In this document: piece after piece, positions 35,466 to 43,732 of the stretch
Layout of the letters: the number at the start of each line of letters is the position of its first letter
How positions within the stretch are numbered: position 1 is the first letter of the stretch
DNA from: Pseudonocardia sp. SCN 73-27
GTDB taxonomy: Bacteria > Actinomycetota > Actinomycetes > Mycobacteriales > Pseudonocardiaceae
Assembly (NCBI GenBank): GCA_001725415.1
Contig: MEGH01000029.1
Location: 1-49,154 of the forward strand
DNA: 49,154 nt
Reading direction: 5' to 3'
Translations under genes and position numbers: made by a program
Notes under the pieces: generated by a model
The model's database searches: none
The model's input: only the letters and a program-made list of their open reading frames with translations
Told to the model about the DNA's origin: nothing

Positions 35466-36455
35466 TCAGCAGGCCCCCGCGCCCGCCAGCGCGACGGCCC
35501 TCGGGTCGCCGCCGGCCGCGCGGTGGGCCGCTGTCCACGGGAAGGCGTCGGCCTTCGAGCGGATGCCCTGCACCGTCCGGGAGCGGTTGGGCTCGTCGAG
35601 CTCGGCGAGCAGGTCGGTCGACAGCGCCGCCAGTGCCACCAGCCCGGCGGGGTCGAGCCACGACGGGCGCAGCGCGAACAGCAGGTCCTCGGTGGAGGTG
35701 TTGCCGCTGGCGCCGGGGGCGAAGGGGCAGCCGCCGAGGCCGCCGAGGGCACCGTCGACGACCTGGGCCCCGGCGGCGACGGCGGCGAGGGTGTTGGCGA
35801 CGCCCTGACCCCAGGTGTCGTGGCCGTGGAACACGATCCGCCGGCCGGGGGCATCCCGGGCGACGCGGCCGACCAGCGCGGACACCTCGGCGGGCGCGGC
35901 CTGGCCGAGGGTGTCGCAGAGGACGACGTCGGCTGCACCGTCGGTGCGCGGGTCGTCGACGATGGCCAGCACCCGGTCGGGGTCGACGGGCCCGTCGAAG
36001 GGGCAGGTGAAGGCGGTGGCCAGGCAGAGCTGGACGCGTCCGCCCGCGGCGAGGGCCGTCTCGACGGCCTCGGGCATCGCGGCGAGGCTGGCGTCGGTGT
36101 CGCGCCCTATGTTGGCGTTGTTGTGGGCGTCGGACACCGAGAGGCAGTACTGCAGGTTGAGGGCCCCGGCGTCGACGGCACGGGCGACGTGGCGTGGCGT
36201 GGCCACCCAGATCCAGCAGCGCTCGAGCTCGTCGGGCGTCAGCGCGGCGACCACCTCGAGCGTGTTGGCCAGCGGCGGCACCAGGTCCGGCCGGGCCAGC
36301 GACCCGATCTCCAGACTGGGCACGCCGAGCGCGAGCAGCTCACGCACGATCTCGACCTTGCGCTCGGTCGGCAGCGTCTTGCCGGTGAGCTGCAGGCCGT
36401 CGCGCAGGGTGACGTCGCGGAGGAGCACGTCGCGCTGGGGCACATTCGGGGTCAT
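35466..36455 (-). CDS. HMG-CoA lyase-like enzyme (DRE-TIM superfamily)
   Basis: 329 residues. Signature segments are LRDVTLRDGLQ at the N-terminus, SVSDAHNNANIGR, FHGHDTWGQGVAN with the metal-binding HxH, and the lyase loop GGLGGCPFAPGASGNTSTED with its catalytic cysteine. The family cleaves 3-hydroxy-3-methylglutaryl-CoA or related branched hydroxyacyl-CoAs (citramalyl-, isopropylmalyl-type) to acetyl-CoA and a keto acid. ATG 36455 overlaps the stop of the CaiB CoA-transferase by four bases, so transferase and lyase act as a pair: CoA activation, then cleavage. Confidence 0.88.
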   Translation of the reverse strand: MTPNVPQRDVLLRDVTLRDGLQLTGKTLPTERKVEIVRELLALGVPSLEIGSLARPDLVPPLANTLEVVAALTPDELERCWIWVATPRHVARAVDAGALNLQYCLSVSDAHNNANIGRDTDASLAAMPEAVETALAAGGRVQLCLATAFTCPFDGPVDPDRVLAIVDDPRTDGAADVVLCDTLGQAAPAEVSALVGRVARDAPGRRIVFHGHDTWGQGVANTLAAVAAGAQVVDGALGGLGGCPFAPGASGNTSTEDLLFALRPSWLDPAGLVALAALSTDLLAELDEPNRSRTVQGIRSKADAFPWTAAHRAAGGDPRAVALAGAGAC

Positions 36456-37678
36456 CGGGCACCTTCCGGCTGGTCGACGGGGGTCACGCCGATCTCGGCG
36501 AGCACCTCTGCGGTGTGTTCGCCGAGGTCGGGTCCGAGGTGGCGCACCGGCAGCGACCGGTCGCCGATGACCGGCACGATGCCCGGGAAGCCGACGCGGC
36601 GCGGGGTGTCCTCGCCGGTGTCGACGTCGAAGTACTGGATCATGTTCCGCGCCTTGTACTGCGGGTCGTCGACGATGTCGCCGGCCGTGTAGATCGGGCC
36701 TGCGGGGACGCCGGCCTCCTCCAGGGCGGCGAGCACGTCGGCGCGGGGGAGGGTGGCCGTCCAGGCGCCGATGGCGTCGTCGAGCTCGTCACGGCGGGCC
36801 CAGCGCTCGGCGTTCGTCTGCAGCGCCGGGTCCTCACCCAGGTCGGCTCGCCCGGCCGTGGCCATCAGCCGTCGGTAGATTCCGTCGCCGTTGCCGGCGA
36901 TGACCACCGACGCCCCGTCCGCGCACGGATAGGCGTTGGACGGGGCGATGCCCTCCATCCGCCCGCCGACGCGCTGCCGGTCGACGCCGTAGGCCAGATG
37001 GTCGGGGACGAGCGACTCCATCACCGACAGGACGGCCTCGTTGAGCGCGACGTCGATCGTGCGCTGGACCAGCGCGGGCCGGTCGTTGCCGCGGGCCTTC
37101 TCGCGCTGGAACAACGCCATGACGACGCCGAACCCCGCGTAGAGCCCGGCGATCGAGTCGCCGATCGAGACGCCGGTGCGCGACGGCGGACGGTCGGGCT
37201 CACCGACGAGGTCGCGCAGCCCACCCATCGCCTCGGCCACGGCCGCGAAACCCGGCCGTTCCGACAGCGGCCCGGTCTGCCCGAACGCCGACACCCGCGA
37301 CAGGATCACGTCGGGGTTGACGGCGTCGAGCTCCGCGGGGCCGAGGCCCCACTTCTCCAGCGTGCCGGGCCGGAAGTTCTCCAGGACCGCGTCGCAGGTC
37401 GCGACGAGCCGCAGCACCGCGTCGCGGCCCTCGGGGCTGCGCAGGTCCACCACGATGGACTTCTTGCCGCGGTTGATCGTCCGGTAGAGCATCGAGGTGT
37501 CGCCCGCGTAGAGCCGCCAGTTGCGCAGCTCGTCGCCGGTCCGCGGGCGCTCGACCTTGATCACCTCCGCGCCGAAGTCCGCGAGCAGCCGTCCTGCCGT
37601 GGGTGCGGCGATGTAGTTCCCCAGTTCCAGCACCCGAACCCCCTCGAGCGGCAGGGTGGAGCCTTCGGCGACGGACAT
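36452..37678 (-). CDS. CaiB/BaiF family (class III) CoA-transferase
   Basis: 408 residues with family landmarks VLELGNYIAAPTAGRLLADFGAEVIKVE, NRGKKSIVVDL, ENFRPGTLEKWGL and GIAPSNAYP. The conserved catalytic Asp is expected about 170 residues in (GVSIGDSIAGLYA). It moves CoA between carboxylic acids, commonly from succinyl-CoA. ATG 37678 has GGAGGAG upstream. First gene of a two-gene operon with the lyase, divergent from an AraC regulator. Confidence 0.88.
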   Translation of the reverse strand: MSVAEGSTLPLEGVRVLELGNYIAAPTAGRLLADFGAEVIKVERPRTGDELRNWRLYAGDTSMLYRTINRGKKSIVVDLRSPEGRDAVLRLVATCDAVLENFRPGTLEKWGLGPAELDAVNPDVILSRVSAFGQTGPLSERPGFAAVAEAMGGLRDLVGEPDRPPSRTGVSIGDSIAGLYAGFGVVMALFQREKARGNDRPALVQRTIDVALNEAVLSVMESLVPDHLAYGVDRQRVGGRMEGIAPSNAYPCADGASVVIAGNGDGIYRRLMATAGRADLGEDPALQTNAERWARRDELDDAIGAWTATLPRADVLAALEEAGVPAGPIYTAGDIVDDPQYKARNMIQYFDVDTGEDTPRRVGFPGIVPVIGDRSLPVRHLGPDLGEHTAEVLAEIGVTPVDQPEGAR

Positions 37679-37936
37679 GGATCTCCTCCGGTGGTGCGGA
37701 TGCCCCGCGTCGACCGGGATCGGACGACGCGCGACAACGGGATGATCAGAGCGATGGCGGCGACGGACGCGGCCGAGACGCCGACCGAGCAGGCTTTCAG
37801 TGTGCCCCTCGTCGTCTGCCCATCAGTGACTACTGCTCGCCGTCGAGGGGAGTGGTTGGCGCCCTTCGAGTAAGTCGTATCGTGAGTACGTCATTCACAT
37901 TGTGGGGCGATTTGGTCGCTCTGACAACATGGAGCT

Positions 37937-38782
37937 GTGGTCGCGGGTTCCTCGTACCTCGACGCGGAGCCGATGCCCGCTCTCCGTTCCCTCGCGTCGT
38001 CGGTGTGGATCCAGCAGGTCGGCGACGCGCCGCTCGCGCAGCGGTCCGTCCCCCACGGCGGCGCCGAGGTCCGCTGCGTTCTCGGCGAGGTACCCCGGTT
38101 GCTCGGCCCGCTGACCACGGCCGCACACCTCGACATCCCCGCCGGCGGGACCGTCGTCGGCATCCGGCTGCGCCCCGGCGTCGTCGGAGGGCTCGCCGGG
38201 ATGCCCGCCGACGAACTCGCCGACACCGACGTCGCCGCCACCGACCTGTGGCGCGACCTGAACCGGCTCACCGATACCCTCGGCGACGCCCCCACCCCGC
38301 ACGCCGCCCTGGACCAGTTGCAGCGCTTCGTCGGACGGGCCGCGGGCGAGGCCGACCCGGTCGTCGACGAGGCCGTCCGACGCCTCATGCCCTGGCGCGC
38401 AGGCGGACCGGCCGTCCTGCCCGACCTGCTGTCGATCTCCGAACGCCAGCTCCGACGACGCTGTCGCGCCACCGTGGGCATGGGGCCCAAGGAGCTCCAG
38501 CGGGTGCTGCGCTTCCACGGCTTCACCGCGCGAATCCAGGCCGCGGTCGACCGGGCCGAACCCGGTGACCTCGCAGGCTGGGCCGTCGAGGCCGGCTACC
38601 ACGACCAGGCCCACCTCACCCGCGAGTGCCGTCGCATCGCGGGCGTGACGCCGGGGGAGTTCCTGGCCCAGTACCGCGCCGCGTGCGCCGGTGCGGACGA
38701 CCACGACCACGTCGCGGCGTACCGGCCAATGCTCCTGGGGGATGGCCGTTCTGTACAAGCGCGGGTTCTGCGCCCGGCCTAG
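37937..38782 (+). CDS. AraC-family transcriptional regulator
   Basis: 281 residues. The N-terminal domain matches the DUF6597-type sensor ([51 protein letters not shown]). The C-terminal domain has two HTH motifs ([20 protein letters not shown] and [20 protein letters not shown], then [10 protein letters not shown]). GTG 37937 retains the first sensor strand, but its GGAG is very close, so the start is uncertain. It is divergent from the CoA-transferase operon across about 258 bases and is the likely local regulator, or it may control the reductases downstream. Confidence 0.8.
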   Translation: MVAGSSYLDAEPMPALRSLASSVWIQQVGDAPLAQRSVPHGGAEVRCVLGEVPRLLGPLTTAAHLDIPAGGTVVGIRLRPGVVGGLAGMPADELADTDVAATDLWRDLNRLTDTLGDAPTPHAALDQLQRFVGRAAGEADPVVDEAVRRLMPWRAGGPAVLPDLLSISERQLRRRCRATVGMGPKELQRVLRFHGFTARIQAAVDRAEPGDLAGWAVEAGYHDQAHLTRECRRIAGVTPGEFLAQYRAACAGADDHDHVAAYRPMLLGDGRSVQARVLRPA

Positions 38783-38792
38783 CGTCGCGACC

Positions 38793-39722
38793 ATGATCCT
38801 CGTGACCGGCGGGCTCGGGTCGATCGGCTCGCACACCGCGCAGGCGCTGCTCGACCTCGGCGAGCAGGTGGTCGTCACCTCGCACCGCACTGTGCGGGTC
38901 CCCGACTTCCTGGCCGGCGCGTCCCGTGTCCTCGTCGAGCCACTCGACACCACCGACGCCGGGGCGTTCCTCGACATCGGGAAACGCCATCCGATCACCG
39001 ACGTCGTGCACCTCGCGGCGTCGCCGTTCGACACCCCCGATCCCGTCGCCTACCTGCGAGCCGAGTCGACCGCCCTGCTCAACGCGCTGGACGCGGCCCG
39101 CGTGTGGGGCGTCCGACGGTTCGCGGTGGCGAGCTCGATCGGGGTGTACGCCGGGCTCCCTCCGGCCGCCTACAGGGAGGACATGCCGCTCCCGGGCCTT
39201 GCGCCGCACCAGATCCTCGTCTTCAAGAAGACCGCCGAACTGTGGAGCACCCTCGCCGGACCCGGCGTCGTCAACCTCCGCATCGGGACGATCTGGGGCC
39301 CGCTCGGGCTGCCCGACTCACCCTTCTTCGCACTGCCCCGGCTCCTCGGTGCGGCCGTCCGCGGTGAGGACCCCGACCTCGTCCCACCCCGGCCGTCCGC
39401 ACACGCCGACGACGCCACCGACCTCTGCTACGTCAAGGACTGCGGTCGGGCGATCGCGATGCTCGTGCTCGCCGATCACCTGAACCACGACACCTACAAC
39501 GTCTCCAGCGGCCGGCTGGTGCGCTATGCCGAGGTCGTCGACGCCATCAACGCCGCCGTCCCCGGCGCGAACCTGGCCCTGCCGCCCGGGCTCAGCCCCG
39601 ACCGGCCGTCCGGACACCTCGACATCACCCGGCTCCGCCAGGACACCGGGTTCGAACCCGAGTACGACGTCGAACGCACGGTGAGGGACTACGTCGCCTG
39701 GCTGCGCGACCACGAGGCATGA
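38793..39722 (+). CDS. NAD-dependent epimerase/dehydratase family protein
   Basis: 309 residues of the extended SDR family with the nucleotide motif TGGLGSIGS (about 5-13) and a substrate-side region containing SSIGVYAG. Where the catalytic YxxxK is expected the sequence reads [13 protein letters not shown]: the lysine is present but the tyrosine is replaced by a hydrophobic residue. It may not be a normal redox epimerase. ATG 38793 has no clear ribosome site and could start a leaderless mRNA. Eleven bases separate it from the next reductase. Confidence 0.8.
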   Translation: MILVTGGLGSIGSHTAQALLDLGEQVVVTSHRTVRVPDFLAGASRVLVEPLDTTDAGAFLDIGKRHPITDVVHLAASPFDTPDPVAYLRAESTALLNALDAARVWGVRRFAVASSIGVYAGLPPAAYREDMPLPGLAPHQILVFKKTAELWSTLAGPGVVNLRIGTIWGPLGLPDSPFFALPRLLGAAVRGEDPDLVPPRPSAHADDATDLCYVKDCGRAIAMLVLADHLNHDTYNVSSGRLVRYAEVVDAINAAVPGANLALPPGLSPDRPSGHLDITRLRQDTGFEPEYDVERTVRDYVAWLRDHEA

Positions 39723-39733
39723 GGAGCAGGACG

Positions 39734-40333
39734 ATGACACGGGTCGTGATGCACGCGGTGGTCTCCGTCGACGGGTTCATCGCCCTCCCGGACGACACCG
39801 TCGGACCACTGTTCGACTGGTACTTCACCGGCGACACCGAGGTCACGGCCCGCGCCAGCGGCTGGACGTTCCAGGTCTCGCAGGCCTCCCACGACTACGT
39901 CCAGCCGTTCTGGGACCGCATCGACGTCACCCTCATCGGCCGGCACCTCTTCGACACCACCAACGGCTGGGACGGCAGACCCGCCGCCGGCGAGCAACTC
40001 GTCGTCGTCACGCACCGGCCGCTGCCCGAGGACTGGCTGGCCGCGCACCCCGACGCGCCGTTCCACGTCGCCGACTCCGTCGAGGCCGGTGTCGCGCTCG
40101 CGAAGGAACTCGCCGGTGACGACGGCCTGGTCTGCGTCACCGCCGGCGATCTGGGCGGCCAGGCCTTCACCGCCGGACTCGTCGACGAGGTCGCGATGGA
40201 CGTCGCGCCCGTCGTCATGGGGGACGGCGTGCGGTACTTCGGCTCCCACACCGGAACCGTCCTGCTCGACGACCCCGACCAGGTCGTCCAGGGCGACCGG
40301 GTGCTGCACCTGCACTACACCGTCGCCAGGTGA
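39734..40333 (+). CDS. Dihydrofolate reductase family protein (RibD_C-like)
   Basis: 199 residues: VVMHAVVSVDGFIALPDD at the N-terminus, DVTLIGRHLFDTTNGWDG, LVVVTHRPLPEDW, and CVTAGDLGGQAFTAGLVDEVAMDVAPVVMG. It is a single-domain reductase relative, longer at the N-terminus than the copy at 34304. ATG 39734 follows GAGGAGCAGG. Probably cotranscribed with the epimerase; its end overlaps a convergent small gene by 19 bases. Confidence 0.8.
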   Translation: MTRVVMHAVVSVDGFIALPDDTVGPLFDWYFTGDTEVTARASGWTFQVSQASHDYVQPFWDRIDVTLIGRHLFDTTNGWDGRPAAGEQLVVVTHRPLPEDWLAAHPDAPFHVADSVEAGVALAKELAGDDGLVCVTAGDLGGQAFTAGLVDEVAMDVAPVVMGDGVRYFGSHTGTVLLDDPDQVVQGDRVLHLHYTVAR

Positions 40334-40623
40334 CGAACCTTTTTCCGGGCCTTCTTGCGCAGCTTCTCTCCACGACGGGTGATGTCGGAGGCGGCGTCGC
40401 CGATCTCCTTCACCTTGAACCCCTTGCGCAACCCACGCCGCACGTCGGCCTGTCGCGGGAGGAGCAGCGTCATCGCGCGCTTCCACAGCTTCACCGCGAG
40501 GAACCCCAAGGCAATCCCCAACGGGAGCAGGATGATCGTCACGCACAACACCAGCGCGACGACGAACGACAACGTGCCCAGCACCATCAGCAGGACGGCG
40601 CCCGCTCCCCGCAGTGCTCTCAT
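40315..40623 (-). CDS. Small membrane protein with a basic tail
   Basis: 102 residues: one long or two short membrane helices (GAVLLMVLGTLSFVVALVLC, VTIILLPLGIALGFLAVKL) and a highly basic C-terminus (RRGEKLRKKARKKVRHL). ATG 40623. No family that I recognise. Its 3' end overlaps the reductase gene tail to tail. Confidence 0.6.
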   Translation of the reverse strand: MRALRGAGAVLLMVLGTLSFVVALVLCVTIILLPLGIALGFLAVKLWKRAMTLLLPRQADVRRGLRKGFKVKEIGDAASDITRRGEKLRKKARKKVRHLATV

Positions 40624-40701
40624 CGTCAGCCACCCCCTCGGGGCGGCCCGTGACTACCCGTCCCGGACATGACGCAACCACTCACGTCCGGTGGAGACCC
40701 G

Positions 40702-40995
40702 TCAGGCGGCGAGATGACGCTGCAGCGCGCGGAGGTCGGCGGTCTCGGCGCGGACGACCAGCTCCTCGAACAGACGCTCGCACAGCTCGGGCGCCGTGAT
40801 CTCGAGCAGCACCTGACCGTCCTCGAGATCGAGGGTGACGCCCGCCGGCAAGCGGTCGGCGAACGCGCACAGCGCCGGCGCGGCCAGCGGGTCGAAGGTC
40901 AGCAGGAGACGCTCCGGCGCGAGACGCTCGGTGTCGCGCAACCACCGGGCCAGGACGATGTCGAACTCAGCCGGCATGACGGCATTCACGCTCAT
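40702..40995 (-). CDS. Hypothetical protein
   Basis: About 97 residues, soluble and acidic, with no motif that I recognise. ATG 40995 is one of three possible in-frame starts (41046, 40995, 40977), none with a strong ribosome site. Codon use is normal for the region and the frame shows helix-like heptads (ELCERLFEELVVRAETADLRALQ), which supports a real gene. Confidence 0.5.
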   Translation of the reverse strand: MSVNAVMPAEFDIVLARWLRDTERLAPERLLLTFDPLAAPALCAFADRLPAGVTLDLEDGQVLLEITAPELCERLFEELVVRAETADLRALQRHLAA

Positions 40996-41073
40996 ACCCG
41001 GGGAACCGGCCGGGCGAGCGCTCTGTTCCCCGGCGAACGGTGTCACCCGCCGGACGGCCGCGACGACAGGAGT

Positions 41074-41109
41074 GCAGGTGGTGGCCGAGGGGGCTCGGCC
41101 ACCACCTGC
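41074..41109. terminator. Strong hairpin, probable terminator
   Basis: A perfect 16-bp stem (left GCAGGTGGTGGCCGAG, 41074-41089; right 41094-41109) closes on a four-base GGGG loop. There is no T-run, as is common for actinobacterial terminators. It lies in a gene-free gap of about 275 bases between 40995 and 41272, where I see nothing else. Confidence 0.65.
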
Positions 41110-41271
41110 GGGGTCCGTCGTGCCATGTCTGCGCGGTCGGGGGACCTTCGGCCGCGCGTGTGCGTGCGGTGACGCTCACCCCCTCTCCTCGGCGGGCTGA
41201 CCGGTGGGCATCGGCCGTGCGGCGCCGTCAGGGCATGCCGTTCGGTCGGTCTCGCAATGACGACTGCGAGG

Positions 41272-41712
41272 TCAGCGTGCGGCGGCGGGATGCGGCACGT
41301 CGTCCAGGTGGAGGTCGGTGACCGGCACGGCGACCGCGTCAGGGTGTCCGACCGATGTGGGCGACCCGCTGCGGAACGAGGCGAAACCGAAGCGGGCCGT
41401 GGCCGGGCCCTCGGCACGGGTGGACACGACCCCGGCCACGTCGAGCTCGTCCAGCTGCGCGAGCAGGCGCGCGAGGGCCGTCGGCGCCTCGGTCGGCTCG
41501 TCCTGCGACTGCGCCAGGGTGCGATGCAGGGAGCCCGTCCGCCAGCCGTGGCGGTCGCCGGCCCCCGACGGGGTCGGGACGACGACGTCGATCAGCCATC
41601 GTGGTCGGCCGCCGGACGTCGCCGGTGCCGGGCGGACGACGATCTCGCTGATCCGGTCCGCGCGGACGAGACCGCCGTCGCACATCTGCAGCCATACGTG
41701 CTCGAGGCTCAC
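41272..41712 (-). CDS. Hypothetical protein downstream of Hsp20
   Basis: 146 residues, no membrane helix and no recognised motif. The N-terminal part (VSLEHVWLQMCDGGLVRADRIS, then EIVVRP) looks like a small beta-barrel. The middle is polar and the C-terminus mostly beta. GTG 41712 has GGAG five bases upstream. It follows the Hsp20 gene on the same strand but is separated from it by a strong hairpin. Confidence 0.6.
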   Translation of the reverse strand: MSLEHVWLQMCDGGLVRADRISEIVVRPAPATSGGRPRWLIDVVVPTPSGAGDRHGWRTGSLHRTLAQSQDEPTEAPTALARLLAQLDELDVAGVVSTRAEGPATARFGFASFRSGSPTSVGHPDAVAVPVTDLHLDDVPHPAAAR

Positions 41713-41754
41713 GAGAACTCCAGGTCGGTGTCCGATTCGTGGTCGATGGTCGGA

Positions 41755-41801
41755 CCCGGCGTGGCCCAGCACTGCCGCTGTACCGGTTGGGCCACGCCGG
41801 G
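41755..41801 (-). terminator. Hairpin after the first Hsp20 gene
   Basis: Perfect 14-bp arms (CCCGGCGTGGCCCA at 41755-41768 and its complement at 41788-41801) enclose a 19-base loop, seven bases beyond the Hsp20 stop. A terminator or partial terminator that uncouples the heat-shock gene from the hypothetical gene behind it is likely. Confidence 0.6.
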
Positions 41802-41808
41802 CCGATGC

Positions 41809-42252
41809 TCAGGACGTTCCAGTGCTGAGTGCCCGTGGACCGGCGCCGGCCGCCACCGCGATCGATCGGGGCTTGGCCTTCTCGGCGACGGGGATCCGGA
41901 GGGTGAGGACGCCGGCGTCGTAGGAGGCGTGGATGCGGTCGCCGTCGAGGGCATCGCCCAGGAACAGCTGGCGGGAGAAGACACCGAGCGGTCGCTCCGA
42001 CACCTGCATCTCGACGGAGCCGTCCTGGGACGGCCGACGCTCCGCCCTGACGGTGAGGACGTCCCGCTCCAGGGAGACGTCGATCGCGGCCGGGTCGACG
42101 CCCGGCAGGTCGAAGTCGACGACGTACTCGTCACCCTGCCGGTAGGCGTCCATCGGCATGCCCGCGGGACGCGACCAGGTCCCGGATGCGGCGCCGAGCG
42201 CCTGCTGGGCGATGCGATCGAGCTCGCGGAACGGGTCGGTACGCATCAGCAT
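41809..42252 (-). CDS. Hsp20/alpha-crystallin small heat-shock protein, copy 1
   Basis: 147 residues. The alpha-crystallin domain covers about 35-130 ([38 protein letters not shown], then [14 protein letters not shown] and [19 protein letters not shown]). It is an ATP-independent holdase that binds unfolding proteins. It is closely similar to copy 2 at 43289 through the whole length, including the start [13 protein letters not shown] 42252 follows GAGGAGAG. Confidence 0.93.
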   Translation of the reverse strand: MLMRTDPFRELDRIAQQALGAASGTWSRPAGMPMDAYRQGDEYVVDFDLPGVDPAAIDVSLERDVLTVRAERRPSQDGSVEMQVSERPLGVFSRQLFLGDALDGDRIHASYDAGVLTLRIPVAEKAKPRSIAVAAGAGPRALSTGTS

Positions 42253-42306
42253 CGCTGGCTCTCCTCTCGTGGTCGGTGTGCGATGCACCAGCCGTACGGC
42301 TGAATG

Positions 42307-42342
42307 TCTGAAGTCTAGACAGGAGACTTCGGAACTCGCAAG
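42307..42342 (-). promoter_or_regulatory. Promoter of Hsp20 copy 1 with inverted repeat
   Basis: On the minus strand, positions 42342-42320 read CTTGCGAGTTCC followed by GAAGTCTCCTG. They match the region upstream of Hsp20 copy 2 at 15 of 23 positions without gaps. A -10-like TCTAGA follows 17 bases after the CTTGCG hexamer. An inverted repeat TCTGAAGTC-N9-GACTTCGGA (42307-42333, one mismatch) overlaps it and may bind a repressor. It is not CIRCE or the HspR HAIR sequence. A 14-bp palindrome CAGCCGTACGGCTG (42289-42302) follows in the leader. Confidence 0.5.
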
Positions 42343-42376
42343 CCCGAAAGGGAGTAAAGTTCCATCAGTGAGCGCA

Positions 42377-42416
42377 GGTTTCGTGGGTTCGCAATGGTTT
42401 CGTGGGTTCGCAATGG
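42377..42416 (+). repeat. 19-bp tandem duplication
   Basis: The unit GGTTTCGTGGGTTCGCAAT occurs twice head to tail (42377-42395, 42396-42414) followed by GG. It lies just ahead of the truncated MerR-type reading frame. It looks like a slipped-strand duplication; no function is evident. Confidence 0.85.
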
Positions 42417-42452
42417 AGGAGTCGCGTCTGGTCCGGCCGTCGGAGGTGGGCG

Positions 42453-42578
42453 ATGGCCGGGCTCGAACAGCTCGACGACGAGGACCACCCGTCGGTGCCG
42501 ATGGGGCGGGCCGCCGAGCCACTCGACGTGCAGCCTGCGTTCCTCCGCAGCCTCGACGCCGGCTGGCCCAGGCCATGA
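42453..42578 (+). pseudogene. Truncated MerR-type regulator (heat-shock-associated)
   Basis: ATG 42453 has GGAGG nearby and encodes 41 residues before a stop: acidic LEQLDDEDH, then [20 protein letters not shown], the first half of a MerR helix-turn-helix of the kind found beside actinobacterial Hsp20 genes. The rest of the DNA-binding domain and the C-terminal helix are missing. It may be a deletion remnant of the regulator that once controlled the two Hsp20 genes. Confidence 0.6.
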
Positions 42579-42853
42579 GACTGCCCGCGCGCCGGCCGAC
42601 GCGCAGGGCGCGGTCGCCGATCGCCGGCACCGGGGCCGGAGCGGTCGGACTCGTCGTCATCGCAGTCGGCCTGGCGGCGTTCGCCGTCTGGCAACTGGCG
42701 GCGGCGTGGCTGGGTGTCCGGCGGCGAGCGGCGGCGAAAAGCGGGAGTGGTGCTCGAACATCCCGCGCCGCGGACGGCCCCGGTCCTCGGTCGCGACGCA
42801 CCTGCCGACTCGTGGGTCCGCTACGGCACTCGTCGGTGCCGGCCTGGTGCTGA
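42575..42853 (+). CDS. Possible small membrane protein or remnant
   Basis: ATG 42575 overlaps the MerR remnant stop (ATGA). The first 58 residues are basic, then one membrane helix ([23 protein letters not shown]), vaguely like DUF1206 proteins. The remainder to 42853 is polar Ser/Arg-rich and overlaps, in another frame, the ferric-reductase remnant, so the gene probably lost its original 3' part. Confidence 0.35.
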   Translation: MRLPARRPTRRARSPIAGTGAGAVGLVVIAVGLAAFAVWQLAAAWLGVRRRAAAKSGSGARTSRAADGPGPRSRRTCRLVGPLRHSSVPAWC

Positions 42854-43155
42854 TGACCGTCCAGTGGCTGGCGGGGCGCGGTCTGCAGGACCTGACCGGC
42901 TGGCCCACCGGCCTCACCTCGCTCGGCCGCTGGTCCGGGCTCGGCGTGTCGCTCTCGTCCCTGGCCCAGGTGCTGCTGATGGGCCGGGATCCAGCTGGTC
43001 GAGCAGGCCTGGGGGCCAGGACCGGCTCGCCCGGATGCACCGCTGGGTCGGGTTCGGCTCGTTCACCCGTCAAGGTCCTCGGCGACGGCAGCCGCCGCGT
43101 CTCGGCGCTCACCCCGGGACCCGGGTACTCGTCGAAGGCCCGTACGGCCGACTGA
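42780..43155 (+). pseudogene. Remnant of a ferric-reductase-like transmembrane oxidoreductase
   Basis: Two frames together give the order of such proteins: [20 protein letters not shown] and [22 protein letters not shown] (membrane part) in one frame, then [15 protein letters not shown] and TRVLVEGPYGRL (start of the FAD-binding part) in the other. About 150 residues between the last two blocks are missing. No start codon is convincing. A decayed gene is the simplest explanation. Confidence 0.6.
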
Positions 43156-43185
43156 TGGCACGTGCACGGAGCGGAAGAAACTCTA

Positions 43186-43248
43186 CTTGTCACTCCGAAA
43201 ATCTCCAGTTACCATTGCAGATATCGGAGCGACAGCTGCTTCGCTCCG
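43186..43248 (+). promoter_or_regulatory. Promoter and leader hairpin of Hsp20 copy 2
   Basis: CTTGTCACTCCG (43186 onward) with AAAATCTCCAG is the counterpart of the copy 1 promoter. A -10-like TTACCA (43209-43214) follows with 17-bp spacing. The leader carries a hairpin CGGAGCGA (43225-43232) / TCGCTCCG (43241-43248). Part of its right arm (CTCCG) could also pair with the CGGAG of the ribosome site near 43273, so a temperature-sensitive RNA switch is conceivable but unproven. Confidence 0.45.
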
Positions 43249-43288
43249 GACGCATCAAGCCAGTTGCCGACACGGAGGGAGTTGCTCG

Positions 43289-43723
43289 ATGTTGATGCGT
43301 ACCGATCCGTTCCGTGAGATCGACCGACTCGCGCAAGCTTTCGGCACCGTCGGGACCTGGTCCAAGCCGAGCGCCATGCCCATGGACGCCTACCGGCGCG
43401 GCGACGAGTTCGTCGTCGAGTTCGACCTGCCCGGTGTCGAGCCGGAGGCGATCGAGCTGTCGGTGGAGCGCAACGTTCTCACGGTCAAGGCGGAGCGTCG
43501 GCCCCCGGCCCGCGACGAGCACACCGAGATGCAGGTCGCCGAGCGCCCGCTCGGCGTGTTCTCCCGCCAGCTGTTCCTCGGCGAGGCCCTCGACACCGAG
43601 AACATCGCCGCCCACTACGACGCCGGAGTGCTGACCCTGCGGGTGCCGGTGGCGGAGAGGGCCAAGCCGCGCTCCATCACGATCACCGACAGTGGCCAGG
43701 GGCCTCAGGCCATCGACGCCTGA
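43289..43723 (+). CDS. Hsp20/alpha-crystallin small heat-shock protein, copy 2
   Basis: 144 residues, paralogue of copy 1: [71 protein letters not shown] and AGVLTLRVPVAERAKPRSI. Compared with copy 1 the N-terminal arm is three residues shorter and the C-terminal tail differs. ATG 43289 follows GGAGGGAG. Two small genes follow on the same strand after a nine-base gap and a terminator. Confidence 0.93.
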   Translation: MLMRTDPFREIDRLAQAFGTVGTWSKPSAMPMDAYRRGDEFVVEFDLPGVEPEAIELSVERNVLTVKAERRPPARDEHTEMQVAERPLGVFSRQLFLGEALDTENIAAHYDAGVLTLRVPVAERAKPRSITITDSGQGPQAIDA

Positions 43724-43732
43724 GGTGAGGCC

